Shown here piece by piece: positions 50,570-63,515 of a stretch of 64,000 nt of DNA. Every line of letters begins with the position of its first letter. Positions within the stretch are counted from its first letter, which is position 1. The DNA comes from Streptomyces xanthophaeus (lineage in GTDB: Bacteria > Actinomycetota > Actinomycetes > Streptomycetales > Streptomycetaceae). Below the pieces are notes generated by a model. The model saw only the letters and a program-made list of their open reading frames with translations. It had not been told where the DNA came from and searched no databases. Location of the stretch: assembly GCF_030440515.1 (NCBI RefSeq), contig NZ_CP076543.1, positions 4,561,501-4,625,500 on the forward strand. Reading direction: 5' to 3'. The position numbers and the translations under genes were made by a program.

Positions 50570-50620
50570 CCGGAGCCGGTCCGTGCCGGGTGCGGGTGCG
50601 GGTGCGGGTCCGGGCCCGGG

Positions 50621-51865
50621 TCAGGAGACCGGTACGGGCTGCTGGTCCTCGGCGGTGGCGCCCTGCCGGGGTGCCGGGACGTCGTGCGGGGGCCGGCGCC
50701 GGCCACCGCCGATGTCCTTCAGGCGCATCGCCGGGCGTTCGACCAGGTGCCAGGAGAGCACCGCCGCGAACAGCGCACCGGCCAGGGAGAGCCCCAGGTA
50801 GGCGGCGAAACCCCAGCGCGCGCCACCGAGGACGGCCAGCGACTGCTGCACGAGGAAGCCGTAGATGTAGATGCCGTACGAGTAGTCGTGCTTGGCACCG
50901 ATCCGCTGGAACGGCTTGGGCAGCCGGATGGCCAGCCACAGCAGCAGGTAGCAGAAGGCCGGCACACCCAGGGCGAAGAAGTACCCGTAGTGCAGGGTCA
51001 GCACGAACACCACCGCGCTGAGGGCCGCCAGCGGGTCGCTGACCGGGACGCGCTCCTTGTAGAGCTCCAGCACCGCACCGAGGGCGAAGGCGAAACCGAG
51101 GTAGATCATGTAGTTCACGCTGTGGGGGCCCATCAGCGGGATGACCAGGTCACCGCCGTGCGCCGCCGCCCCGGCCCCGGCGTTCAGCCGGTTGCCGACC
51201 GCGTCACCGACGACCAGGCCGCCCAGGATCACCGCCACCGCCAGGACGGTCCGCCGGGATCGCACCAGCGAGCCGCCCAGCGCGAGCAGGCCGACCCCGA
51301 GGTAGCAGAGGATCTCGTAGGCCAGCGACCACAGGGCGCCGTTCATCGCCGCGTTGTGCGTGAGCCCCTTGGTGGCACCGGTCTCCATCACACCGGAGAT
51401 CCCCCACTGCCCGACGCCGACGGCCCAGTTCGCCTCGACATAGGCGAAGGGTCCCTGCGGGTGGTCCCAGAAACCTGCCGTACTGCCGTGCTGACGCCAG
51501 TACAGGTAAGGGGCCACGGTGAAGGCCGTCACGGCCATGCAGACCCAGAAGCCGGGCAGCAGCCGCAGCGCCCGGTGCCACAGGAAGCGGCCGACGGGCA
51601 GCCGGTTGCCGCTGCGCGTCACGAGGATGCCGGAGAGGAAGAAGAAGCCGAAGACGGCCATCTTCCCGAGGTCTATCTGCCCCTGAGAGAATCCGTGACC
51701 GATCTCATGGCTGCCGAAGCCCAGGATGCCCGCGTGCGAGACCACGACGGCGGACGCGAGGAACAGCCGCAGGAGGCCCAGGCTGTTGTTCCGGCCGGAA
51801 AACAGCTCGGACACCGGCCCGTGGGACCACCGGAAACCGGCCGAACGGCCTCTCCTGTCGGGCAT
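50621..51865 (-). CDS. acyltransferase family 3 membrane protein
   Basis: A 414-residue protein with about ten membrane helices. The Acyl_transf_3 signature is FSGRNNSLGLLRLFLASAVVVSHAGILGFGS, with the helix-1 His in SHAG, then KMAVFGFFFLSGILVTRSG and the Arg in RALRLLPGFWVC; the last helices end at VERPAMRLKDI. These enzymes transfer acetyl or succinyl groups to cell-surface sugars or natural products. Start ATG at 51865 has GGGGGAG 5 bases upstream. Target unknown; no glycan gene is adjacent. Confidence 0.92.
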   Translation of the reverse strand: MPDRRGRSAGFRWSHGPVSELFSGRNNSLGLLRLFLASAVVVSHAGILGFGSHEIGHGFSQGQIDLGKMAVFGFFFLSGILVTRSGNRLPVGRFLWHRALRLLPGFWVCMAVTAFTVAPYLYWRQHGSTAGFWDHPQGPFAYVEANWAVGVGQWGISGVMETGATKGLTHNAAMNGALWSLAYEILCYLGVGLLALGGSLVRSRRTVLAVAVILGGLVVGDAVGNRLNAGAGAAAHGGDLVIPLMGPHSVNYMIYLGFAFALGAVLELYKERVPVSDPLAALSAVVFVLTLHYGYFFALGVPAFCYLLLWLAIRLPKPFQRIGAKHDYSYGIYIYGFLVQQSLAVLGGARWGFAAYLGLSLAGALFAAVLSWHLVERPAMRLKDIGGGRRRPPHDVPAPRQGATAEDQQPVPVS

Positions 51866-52039
51866 GACGCTCCCCCTGAACGATTCCCTGAGGGCGCGTT
51901 CTCTTCTTGGTCGTGGATCCGCCGGTCGGACGAAAGCACTGATCAGTCTGAGTCGGCACGTGCCGCCTGTCAAAGGGAGCGCACGGTTTCCGGGCGCCCG
52001 CACGCCCGGCTCCCCGCCCGCTCCCACCCCCCCTTCCGG

Positions 52040-55000
52040 TCAGTCGAACCAGCGGTCCCGGGCCAGTTCCGCCGTACGCGACGGGTCCTCCAGCAGCGCC
52101 GCCACCTCGAAGCGGCGCGGCCACTGCCCCGCCGACCAGGCAAGGCCGGCGGCGACGCCCTCCAGCGTGGACGCGTGGAGCGTCCCGTCGGGGGTGCGGC
52201 GCCAGTCGAGCTCCGTGCCGCCCGCGACGAGCTCCTCGTGCTCGATGTACGTCGCCGGAGTGGCCGGACCCAGCAGCACGAGCACCGACTCCGGCACCTC
52301 GTGCTCCTCGCCGGGCGTGGTCACCTCCGCCGGAACCGTCTCCGAGAGACGGCGCACCTGGAGCAGCTCCGCGAGATCCGCGGCACGCGCCGGCGGGACG
52401 GGCAGCAGCGGCAGCCCCGCCGTCAGCGGGAGCAGGTCCGGTGCGTCCGCGATCACCGCGTCGGCCGCGTCCACCACGAGCACCTCGCCGTCCACCACCG
52501 CGCGCAGCTCGTCCGGGAGGGTGACCTGCTCGGGGTCGAGATCGGCCAGCGCGCCGTACAAGCCGTGCAGCTGGTGGCCGGTGACCTCACGGTCCGGGTC
52601 GGCGAGCCGGGCCAGCAGTTCGGCGGCGCCGCCGGGCTCGTCCAGCAGGGCCGGCACGGACGTGCGTACGCCCAGCGCCCGCAGGACCTGCTCGTCCTCG
52701 AAGCCCGTGGCGTCCGCGGAGGTGTAGAGGCCCTCCAGCAGCGGGTCGCCGCCCGCCGCGCGCAGGCCCGCCGGGCGGCGGCCGTCGAGCACCGGGTGGT
52801 CGCGCAGCCACCAGGCGGTGTACGGGCGCACCGACTGCGTGGTGCCGTCCGGCAGCAGGATCCGCACGGGCTGGGTCAGCGCGTCACGCAGCGGCGGCTG
52901 CGCGAGCATGGCCAGGGCCTGCGGCCAGCAGTCGTCGTCGACGAGGTCGAGGTCCCGGACGGCGATCAGCTCGGTCGCCACCGGCGGGACCGGGGTGTCC
53001 GGCAGCTGGTCGAGGACGTCCTCGCACCACACGTCCACCGCGTCCAGCAGGCCCGCGTCGTCGGGCTCGGCGAAGTCGCCCTCGCGCGGTTCCAGTTCGT
53101 CCGGGTCGAGGACCACGTCGGTGGCGCGGACCAGCTGGAAGGTGGCCAGGACCCCGCACGCGGTGAGCGGGCCCGCGCCCCACCTCTCGGCGAGGTCCGC
53201 GTCCACGTACGGGACCTCGTCCTCGCGGATCACCGAGGCCAGCGGGCTGCCCGGCAGCAGGAGCTCGCCCGCCGGCACCAGCTCCCCGTCCTCGTCCGGC
53301 AGGGCCAGCGCGCCGAGCCAGGGCTCGTCGCCCGGTGCCAGATCGGCATCCCGGACCAGCCCGAGGACCACCTCGGCCAGCTCGTCGGCGTCCAGGGTGT
53401 CGGCGTCCTCGTCCCAGATCTCACCGGCGTCGAGGGAGGCGGCGACGGCCGCCCGCACCTGCGGGGTCGTCAGGACCGCCCGCGCCGTGGCCGGGAGCGC
53501 GCCGAGCTTCTCCAGCAGCGGGTGCGCCGCGTCCGGGTGGGCCACCTTCAGGCCGAGCCGGGCCAGGCTCGCCGGCGTGTCCGCGCCGGGCAGCAGGATG
53601 TGCCGGGGCCCGATCGAGGTGCGTCCGTCGGCGAGCGGCACGGGCAGCCCCGACAGCCGGTCGGGGTCCACCCCGGCGAGGCTGTCGTAGAGCCGGTGCC
53701 ACCACTCGGGGGTCCGCTCGATGCCCGCGATCCGCTCGATGGCATCGCCCAGCGGGAGCCGGCCCACCCCCAGGGTGCGCAGCTCGGACCGGCGCTCCAG
53801 GCCGGCCGGCAGCAGCGTCGGCAGGACCTCGGCCAGGACGCGTACCGTGTCGGCGCCCGCGCCCTCCACCACCTCGGCCTCGAAGGGGCGCAGGGCGGCG
53901 CGCTCCTCCGCGTGCTCGGGCGGTGCGGCCGGTGCGAGGAAAGCGGTACGGGGCAGGCGCTGGAGCACGGCCGCGCGCAGGGCCCCGTCCAGCTCGCCCT
54001 TGCCGAGCGGGCCGGGCACCAGGTCCACCAGCGCGGTGGTCACCGGGTCCCAGGCGCCGAGGAGTTCGGCGTACGCGTCGGCCGCACGCTCCACGAGGAA
54101 GTCGAGCAGCGGACCCGGCGCCGGGTGCCGGCGGGTGGTGTCCAGCGGCAGGGTCGCGATGAGCAGCGCCGGGATGCCCAGCGGCTCGTCGGTGGGGGTC
54201 GGCGCGTGCACCACCGGGGCGGTGGCGGGCCGCACCGGGGCGCCGTCGGAGTCGACGGGCACGGCCCAGGACACCGCCCAGGCGGGCCGAAGCCGCTCCT
54301 CGACGGGCCGGTCGGCCAGCAGCGCGCGCTCGATGGGGCCGCCGTGGCGCACGGTGCGCCAGCGGTGGGTGACCGTACCGGCGGCGGTGGTGTCCTCGAT
54401 GACCGTGTACGGGCCCTCGTCGCGCCGGTACAGGGTGCGCACACCCTCGGACGGGGTCTCCACGACGACCTCGCGCAGCCCGGGCAGGGTGAGCAGCAGG
54501 GCGTCGTCGACGCCCGCCAGCAGCCGTTCCACCAGACCCTCGGCGGCGGCGTCGCGCAGCGGGAGGACCACGACGGTGTCGTAGCCCTCGGGGGCGGTGC
54601 CTTCGGCGGGCAGCGGGAGGCGCAGCAGCGGAACGTGCCCGTCGCGGCGGCGCAGTTCGTCGCCGAGGCCGGGGCTGCCGACGGCGGCGCCCCGGGCCAG
54701 CTCCCGGGCCTCGGCCAGGGACCAGCGCACCCCGCCGTGGCGGCCGAGCACGGCCGGTTCGTCGGAGACGGCCAGTACGGCCGCGAAGCCGACGCCGAAC
54801 CGGCCGACGCTGTCGCCGGCGGGCTCCCGCTTGGCGGAGGCGCGCAGGGTGCTCAGCGACTCCACGCCCGTCGCGTCCAGCGGGGCACCGGTGTTGGCGA
54901 CGGCCAGCAGCGCGTGCCCGCCCTCGCCCGCGTGCAGGGTGAGCCGCAGCCGGCCGGGCACCTGGGCCCGGGCCGCGGCGTCGGCGGCGTTCTGCGCCAG

Positions 55001-55171
55001 CTCGATGACGAGCCGGTCCCGGTAGCCGCCGAGCGCGAGGTCCTCCTCGGCGTTGGCGTCCTCGCGGAACCGGGCCGGGCCCGCACCCCACGCGTCGAGC
55101 ACCCCGCGCCGCAGCCGGGCCGTGCCGAAGGGGTCCACACCGCTCTGGGCCGCCGTCACTCGCACGCTCAC
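52040..55171 (-). CDS. sacsin N-terminal ATP-binding-like (HSP90-type) protein
   Basis: A 1043-residue soluble protein. Its N-terminal GHKL/HSP90-type domain has the N-box ELAQNAADAAARA, HALLAVANTGAPLD and GRFGVGFAAVLAVSDEPAVL, with the family's opening segment FREDANAEEDLALGGYRDR. The remaining 800 residues hold no recognisable catalytic motif. Sacsin-like ATPase proteins in bacteria are often chaperone- or defence-associated; here a conserved housekeeping Streptomyces form is more likely. GTG at 55171 is chosen because GGAGG lies 8 bases upstream. Neighbours are unrelated acyltransferase and serC. Confidence 0.88.
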   Translation of the reverse strand: MSVRVTAAQSGVDPFGTARLRRGVLDAWGAGPARFREDANAEEDLALGGYRDRLVIELAQNAADAAARAQVPGRLRLTLHAGEGGHALLAVANTGAPLDATGVESLSTLRASAKREPAGDSVGRFGVGFAAVLAVSDEPAVLGRHGGVRWSLAEARELARGAAVGSPGLGDELRRRDGHVPLLRLPLPAEGTAPEGYDTVVVLPLRDAAAEGLVERLLAGVDDALLLTLPGLREVVVETPSEGVRTLYRRDEGPYTVIEDTTAAGTVTHRWRTVRHGGPIERALLADRPVEERLRPAWAVSWAVPVDSDGAPVRPATAPVVHAPTPTDEPLGIPALLIATLPLDTTRRHPAPGPLLDFLVERAADAYAELLGAWDPVTTALVDLVPGPLGKGELDGALRAAVLQRLPRTAFLAPAAPPEHAEERAALRPFEAEVVEGAGADTVRVLAEVLPTLLPAGLERRSELRTLGVGRLPLGDAIERIAGIERTPEWWHRLYDSLAGVDPDRLSGLPVPLADGRTSIGPRHILLPGADTPASLARLGLKVAHPDAAHPLLEKLGALPATARAVLTTPQVRAAVAASLDAGEIWDEDADTLDADELAEVVLGLVRDADLAPGDEPWLGALALPDEDGELVPAGELLLPGSPLASVIREDEVPYVDADLAERWGAGPLTACGVLATFQLVRATDVVLDPDELEPREGDFAEPDDAGLLDAVDVWCEDVLDQLPDTPVPPVATELIAVRDLDLVDDDCWPQALAMLAQPPLRDALTQPVRILLPDGTTQSVRPYTAWWLRDHPVLDGRRPAGLRAAGGDPLLEGLYTSADATGFEDEQVLRALGVRTSVPALLDEPGGAAELLARLADPDREVTGHQLHGLYGALADLDPEQVTLPDELRAVVDGEVLVVDAADAVIADAPDLLPLTAGLPLLPVPPARAADLAELLQVRRLSETVPAEVTTPGEEHEVPESVLVLLGPATPATYIEHEELVAGGTELDWRRTPDGTLHASTLEGVAAGLAWSAGQWPRRFEVAALLEDPSRTAELARDRWFD

Positions 55172-55266
55172 GCCGCTGCCTCCAAGAATCGCCGCCGGAG
55201 CCCTGAAGGTACCGCGTGCGGGGAACCCCCCACGCCGGTGGCCTCGGGGTGTCCGGGGAACGCCGA

Positions 55267-55297
55267 AGCCCCCGGCGACAGCAGGTCACCGGGGGCT
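55267..55297 (-). terminator. terminator hairpin after serC
   Basis: AGCCCCCGG (55267-55275) pairs perfectly with CCGGGGGCT (55289-55297), 13-base loop, 26 bp beyond the serC stop and before the sacsin-type gene. Confidence 0.8.
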
Positions 55298-55322
55298 CCA
55301 CGTCGTACCGGACGGGTGAGGG

Positions 55323-59276
<3,954 letters not shown>

Positions 59277-59366
59277 GGCGCATGTCGTGCGGAGGTAGGG
59301 CAGTGTTGACACGGTTGTAAGGCAGGACATGCGGCGACACTCCTTACGGGCCCTTAGTCTGGAGAG

Positions 59367-60356
59367 ATGCCCGCACCTTCCTCTTCGTCCTCCCCGGCGG
59401 CCTCGCCGGCCGTCGCCGCAACGGTCCCGTCGACCGCCAAGGGCTCCGGTTCCGGTTCCGCTTCCGGCTCCGGTTCGGCTTCTGGTTCCGGCTCCGGTTC
59501 CGGGCTCGGTCCTGTGGCGCTGGTGATCTCGGCGGGGATCTCGGTGCAGTTCGGGGCCGCCCTCGCGGTCATGATCATGCCGAGGGCGGGCGCTGCGGGC
59601 GTGGTCACCCTGCGCCTCGCGGCCGCCGCACTCGTGCTGCTGATCCTGTGCCGACCGAAGGTGCGCGGCTACTCCCGTTCCGACTGGGGCACGGTGCTCG
59701 CCTTCGGCGTCGCCATGGCCGGGATGAACGGCCTCTTCTACCAGTCCATCGACCGGATCCCGCTCGGCCCGGCCGTCACCCTTGAGGTTCTCGGACCGCT
59801 CGCCCTCTCCGTCATCGTCTCCCGGCGCCTGGTCAACGTGCTGTGGGCCGGCCTCGCGCTCGGCGGCGTGGTCCTGCTCTCCGGGCACGGCGGGGGCGGC
59901 CTCGGCTTCGGCTCCCTCGACCCGCTGGGCGCGGCCTACGCGCTCGGGGCGGGCGCGATGTGGGCGGCGTACATCGTGTTCAGCGCGCGTACGGGCCGCC
60001 GCTTCCCGCAGGCGGACGGGCTCGCGCTCGCGATGGCGGTGGCCGCGGTCATCTCGCTGCCGCTGGGCATCGCCGAAGCAGGCTCGGACCTGCTGGTCCC
60101 GAGCACGCTCGCGCTGGGTGTGGGCGTGGCCGTCCTGTCCTCCGTCCTGCCGTACACGCTGGAACTGCTCGCGCTGCGGCGGATGCCGGCCCCGACCTTC
60201 GCGATCCTGATGAGCCTGGAGCCGGCCATCGCCGCCACCGCGGGCTTCCTCGTCCTGAACCAGGCCATGTCCGCACTGGACGCACTGGCCATCGCCCTCG
60301 TGATCGCGGCCAGCATGGGCGCGGTCCGCTCGCAGATGCGGAAGAAGGCCGCCTGA
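59367..60356 (+). CDS. EamA family transporter (RhtA-like) with Ser-Gly N-terminus
   Basis: A 329-residue, ten-helix drug/metabolite exporter. Two EamA repeats are recognisable: VQFGAALAVMIMPRAGAAGVVTLRLAAAALVLLIL near the start, then IPLGPAVTLEVLGPLALSV, and MPAPTFAILMSLEPAIAATAGFLVLNQAMSALDALAIALVIAASMGA at the end. This is the RhtA-like branch, associated with amino acid export. A Ser/Gly/Ala repeat (about 26-46) made of near-identical GGTTCCGGTTCC-type hexamers precedes helix 1. The stop overlaps the next start (TGATG), so the two genes are coupled. Confidence 0.9.
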   Translation: MPAPSSSSSPAASPAVAATVPSTAKGSGSGSASGSGSASGSGSGSGLGPVALVISAGISVQFGAALAVMIMPRAGAAGVVTLRLAAAALVLLILCRPKVRGYSRSDWGTVLAFGVAMAGMNGLFYQSIDRIPLGPAVTLEVLGPLALSVIVSRRLVNVLWAGLALGGVVLLSGHGGGGLGFGSLDPLGAAYALGAGAMWAAYIVFSARTGRRFPQADGLALAMAVAAVISLPLGIAEAGSDLLVPSTLALGVGVAVLSSVLPYTLELLALRRMPAPTFAILMSLEPAIAATAGFLVLNQAMSALDALAIALVIAASMGAVRSQMRKKAA

Positions 60357-60700
60357 TGGACGTCGCCACCTACCTGGCCGCGGTCCCGGAGGCCCGGCGG
60401 GAGGCCCTGGTGCGGCTGCGGGAGCTGTGCCTGGAGGAGCTGACCGGGTTCGAGGAGGGCATCGCGTACGGGATGCCGGTGTACGTGCGGGCGGGCGAGA
60501 CCGCCGGCGAGATCGCCTGGGCGAACCAGAAGCAGTACATCTCCTTCTACCTGATGCGCACGGACGTCCGGGACGCCTTCGAGGACCGCCTGGCCGCCCA
60601 CGACATGGGCAAGGTCTGCCTCCGCTTCCGCAACCCCGCCAAGGTCGACTTCGACCTCCTCAGGGACCTCCTCCGGGCGACGGCGGCGAAGGCGGGCTGA
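60356..60700 (+). CDS. DUF1801 domain protein (iron-chaperone-like)
   Basis: A 114-residue soluble protein: MDVATYLAAVPEARREALVRLRELCLEEL, FEEGIAYGMPVYVRAGETAGEIAWANQKQYISFYLM, then KVCLRFRNPAKVDFDLLRDLL. This is the DUF1801/YdhG-type fold, related to frataxin-like iron-binding proteins, but function here is not proven. Coupled to the EamA gene by TGATG. Followed by a G-rich stretch and the long inverted repeat. Confidence 0.9.
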   Translation: MDVATYLAAVPEARREALVRLRELCLEELTGFEEGIAYGMPVYVRAGETAGEIAWANQKQYISFYLMRTDVRDAFEDRLAAHDMGKVCLRFRNPAKVDFDLLRDLLRATAAKAG

Positions 60701-60733
60701 GGGGGCGGGGCGGGGGCGAGGGCGGGGCGGGGG
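60701..60733 (+). other. G-rich tract after DUF1801
   Basis: Six runs of three to five G in 33 bases directly after the stop (GGGGGCGGGGCGGGGG then GAGGGCGGGGCGGGGG), enough to form a G-quadruplex. Similar G-runs continue to 60783. Confidence 0.5.
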
Positions 60734-60780
60734 CTCCGGAGGCGGGAGTTGACTCTTGCGGGGTCGGGGAGGGTGGGGCG

Positions 60781-61882
60781 GGGGCTCCGGTAGTCGGGAG
60801 CCTCTTGGTCGGAATCAGGGAGGCGTATGGGGGTTTCCCGTCAGTCTCATCGTCTCTCCGGTTCGGGCCGGTCCCTCAAGGGCGCTCCTCCTTCGTCGTC
60901 GCGTCGCTTCGCGATGGCCTGCGGCCACCCTTGACCGACCGTCCCGCCCCGGACATACGAAGACAGCCGGGAAACCCCCAAAGGAACGAGCCGGGCACTC
61001 AAGGATCAGGACGGCGCGGCCAGAGAAGCGCGACCCGGTCGGGCGTGAAGAGCCACGTCCGAGAGACGGGGCCCATCCAGACCAGCGCCCGCGTCGGGGG
61101 AAGCGCACCCGATCGCTACGCGCTTCTCATCTCTCAGCGTCGCCAGACCGTCTGAGGCTGGACATAGGCCGCCCACGGTCTGGGTCTCGCGCTCGCTGTG
61201 CGTCCGACGACCGTCTGGGGCTGGACATAGGCCGCCCCAGATCGCTACGCGCTTCTCCCTGACCGCGTCCGACGGCCGCCAGGGGCCCACACCTCGGCTA
61301 TTCCGTCGTGGAGCCGGGTCAACGCGAGTATCACCCCCAAGCTCTCGGATAGATGGGGGCAATTGGGGCAATCTGTCGGCCTTTCTGGCCGCCCACCGGC
61401 CCTGACCCGCATCCACGACGGAATAGCCGCTGTCCCAGCCCTCTGCACCCCAGTCAGCCGGCAGACGCCCCCCCCACGAGCAGCATCTACGGGTCGTGGG
61501 CGGCCTATGTCCAGCCCAAGGCGGTCGTCGGACGCTGAGGGATGAGGAGCGCGTAGCGATCGGGCGCGCTTCCCCCGACACGGGCCCTGGTCTGGATGGG
61601 CCCGTCTCTCGGACATGGCTCTTCACGCCCTCCCGCCCGAGGTCTCTGATGTGCCCGTCCTCATCCTTGAACACCCGGCCCGTTCCTTTGGGGGTTTCCC
61701 GGCTGTCTTCGTATGTCCGGGGCGGGACGGTCGGTCAAGGGTGGCCGAAGGCCATCGCGAAGCGACGCGACGAAGGAGCGCCCTTGAGGGACCGGCTCGA
61801 ACCGGAGAGACGATGAGACTGACGGGAAACCCCCATACGCCTCTCTGATTCCGATCGAGCGGCTCCCGACTACCGAAGCCCC
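60781..61882. repeat. 1.1-kb long imperfect inverted repeat
   Basis: The left arm (60781-61177) is the reverse complement of the right arm (61495-61882): for example GGGGCTCCGGTAGTCGGGAG at 60781 pairs with CTCCCGACTACCGAAGCCCC ending at 61882. Matching is roughly 95% over the outer 200 bp, with a perfect block of about 60 bp (around 60926-60987), and lower toward the centre. A 317-bp centre contains an 18-bp inner inverted repeat. Each arm also carries GGGGGTTTCCCG and CGGGAAACCCCC about 130 bp apart. No credible gene is inside. This fills the whole space between DUF1801 and the CocE-type hydrolase. Confidence 0.9.
61295..61429. repeat. inner inverted repeat in the centre of the long repeat
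   Basis: CGGCTATTCCGTCGTGGA (61295-61312) is the exact reverse complement of TCCACGACGGAATAGCCG (61412-61429), 99 bp apart, forming an inner stem on the symmetry axis of the larger repeat. Confidence 0.85.
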
Positions 61883-61892
61883 CGACAGCAGG

Positions 61893-63515
61893 TCAGCCCA
61901 GGGGCAGGTCCAGGTAGGACGGGGTCGCGTCCGGGGAGGTGAACGCCAGGGTTGCGCGGGGCAGGTTGGCGTCGGCGTAGAAGGGGTCGCGGGCGTCGAT
62001 CACCAGCATCAGGCGGTGGCCGCGCGGGATGTCGTAGGCCGTGGCCTGGAGTTCGATGTCCGCGCTGATCAGGCTGTCGGGCGGGGAGTCGAGGTCGGTG
62101 TACGGGGCGTGCGTGATGATGTGGGCCGTGCCGTCGGGGGCGGTGTCGAGGAGGTACGCGACGAAGGTGGATCCGGGGTTCGCCGCGCGGTACGTCACGC
62201 GCAGCCGCGGTATGCCGCGCAGCCGGGTGGTCTCCCCGGCCGGGTCCGCGGTCCATACGGCGGCGACGGTGCGGTCGATGTCCTGGGTCCGGTAGGTCTT
62301 CGGGCGGCCGGCGATCTCCGCGTAGCCGGACTGCACCACCTTGTCGGCGACGGTCGCCGGGGTGTCGACCCCGCACAGTACGGTCGCCGTCCAGCCGGCC
62401 TGCGGTTCGTCGCCGAGCTCGCCGTCGTCCGCCAGGTGCAGCCGTTCCAGGCGTTCGGTGAGGGAGTGCCAGGTGGGGCGGGGTTCGAGGGTTTTGCTCC
62501 ACATGATCTCGCCGAGCACCTGACCCTCGGCGTCGATGCCGTTGTCGATCTCCTTGAGGTGGTGGTCGAACCAGCGGTGGGCGTCCGTCCAGATCCGGTT
62601 GGGCAGGCCGAGCATGCCGGTCATCTCGGGGCCGGAGTGGTCTCCGATGGAGACGGCGAGGCGTTTGGGGCCGGTCAGTTCGTTGAACATCTTCAGCGTC
62701 TGGTTGGGCGGGAAGAGCGTCTCGTGCCAGGCGTGCGAGAAGAAGACCGGCACCTGGCGGCGGTTGAGCTCCTTGATGTGGGTGAAGGGAGAGCGGGTCT
62801 CCGCCCAGCGCAGGGTGCCCTGGACGTCGCGGTCGGCGAGGACGTTGTCGAAGACGCTCTGCGTCTGCGGGCTCAGCCGGGCCTTCGCGGCCGCGTCGAG
62901 CAGGGCCCGTACGGCCGCGATGTGCCGGGTGGAGTTCTCGTAGAAGGCCTCGCCGAGGTCGCCCCAGGTGCTGAGCGCGACCACGGCGTCGACGCGGGTG
63001 TCGTGCGCGGCGACGAGCTGGCTGATGCCGGATCCGTACGAGTCCCCTAGGAAGCCGATCTTCGTCACCGGGCCTGTGCTGCGCTCGATGAGGTGGTCCA
63101 GGGCCCGGCTGCCGTCGGCGACGTCGAGCGGGCCCGCCACGTCGACCTGGCCCTCGGAGCCGGCGAAGCCGCGGGCGGAGTAGGCGAGGACGTTGTAGCC
63201 GCGGGCGGCGAAGAGGGAGGCCTGGGCGGCGTACGGGAGCCAGCCCAGGCCGGACCAGGGCGAGGGCATGACGATCGCGGGGCGGGGCTGGGTCCCGGTG
63301 TGCCGCCAGAGCGCGGCGTCGAGGAGGTCCCCGTCGGCGCCGGTCACCTTGCCGCGGGTGAAGACGGCGACCGAGCGGACCTCGGCGATCTCGGCGGCGC
63401 GGGCGGGGGCGAGGCCGGTGACGTCGCCGCTCTCCAGAGCGGTGACGAACGCGGTGAGGGTGGTCGCGTCGAGTTCGGGATAGAGGGAGAAGGGGGTGCG
63501 GGCGGCTGGAGTCAC
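61893..63515 (-). CDS. CocE/NonD family hydrolase (X-Pro dipeptidyl-peptidase S15-like)
   Basis: A 540-residue protein with an alpha/beta-hydrolase domain (about 50-320) and a C-terminal jelly-roll domain (about 330-540). The nucleophile elbow is GFLGDSYGSGIS; the acid/His pair likely lies in FFSHAWHETLFPPNQ and GDHSGPEMTG. CocE-type enzymes hydrolyse esters, and S15 relatives cut X-Pro peptides; substrate is unknown. The GTG at 63515 gives MTPAARTPFSLYPELDA. It diverges from the last gene across a 327-bp gap and stops 11 bp from the long inverted repeat. Confidence 0.92.
   Translation of the reverse strand: MTPAARTPFSLYPELDATTLTAFVTALESGDVTGLAPARAAEIAEVRSVAVFTRGKVTGADGDLLDAALWRHTGTQPRPAIVMPSPWSGLGWLPYAAQASLFAARGYNVLAYSARGFAGSEGQVDVAGPLDVADGSRALDHLIERSTGPVTKIGFLGDSYGSGISQLVAAHDTRVDAVVALSTWGDLGEAFYENSTRHIAAVRALLDAAAKARLSPQTQSVFDNVLADRDVQGTLRWAETRSPFTHIKELNRRQVPVFFSHAWHETLFPPNQTLKMFNELTGPKRLAVSIGDHSGPEMTGMLGLPNRIWTDAHRWFDHHLKEIDNGIDAEGQVLGEIMWSKTLEPRPTWHSLTERLERLHLADDGELGDEPQAGWTATVLCGVDTPATVADKVVQSGYAEIAGRPKTYRTQDIDRTVAAVWTADPAGETTRLRGIPRLRVTYRAANPGSTFVAYLLDTAPDGTAHIITHAPYTDLDSPPDSLISADIELQATAYDIPRGHRLMLVIDARDPFYADANLPRATLAFTSPDATPSYLDLPLG

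Noticed and set aside
61006..61674. Open frames on both strands inside the long inverted repeat
   Set aside because: The peptides on the two strands resemble each other because of the mirror symmetry, have odd composition and no homology I recognise, so they are not genes.
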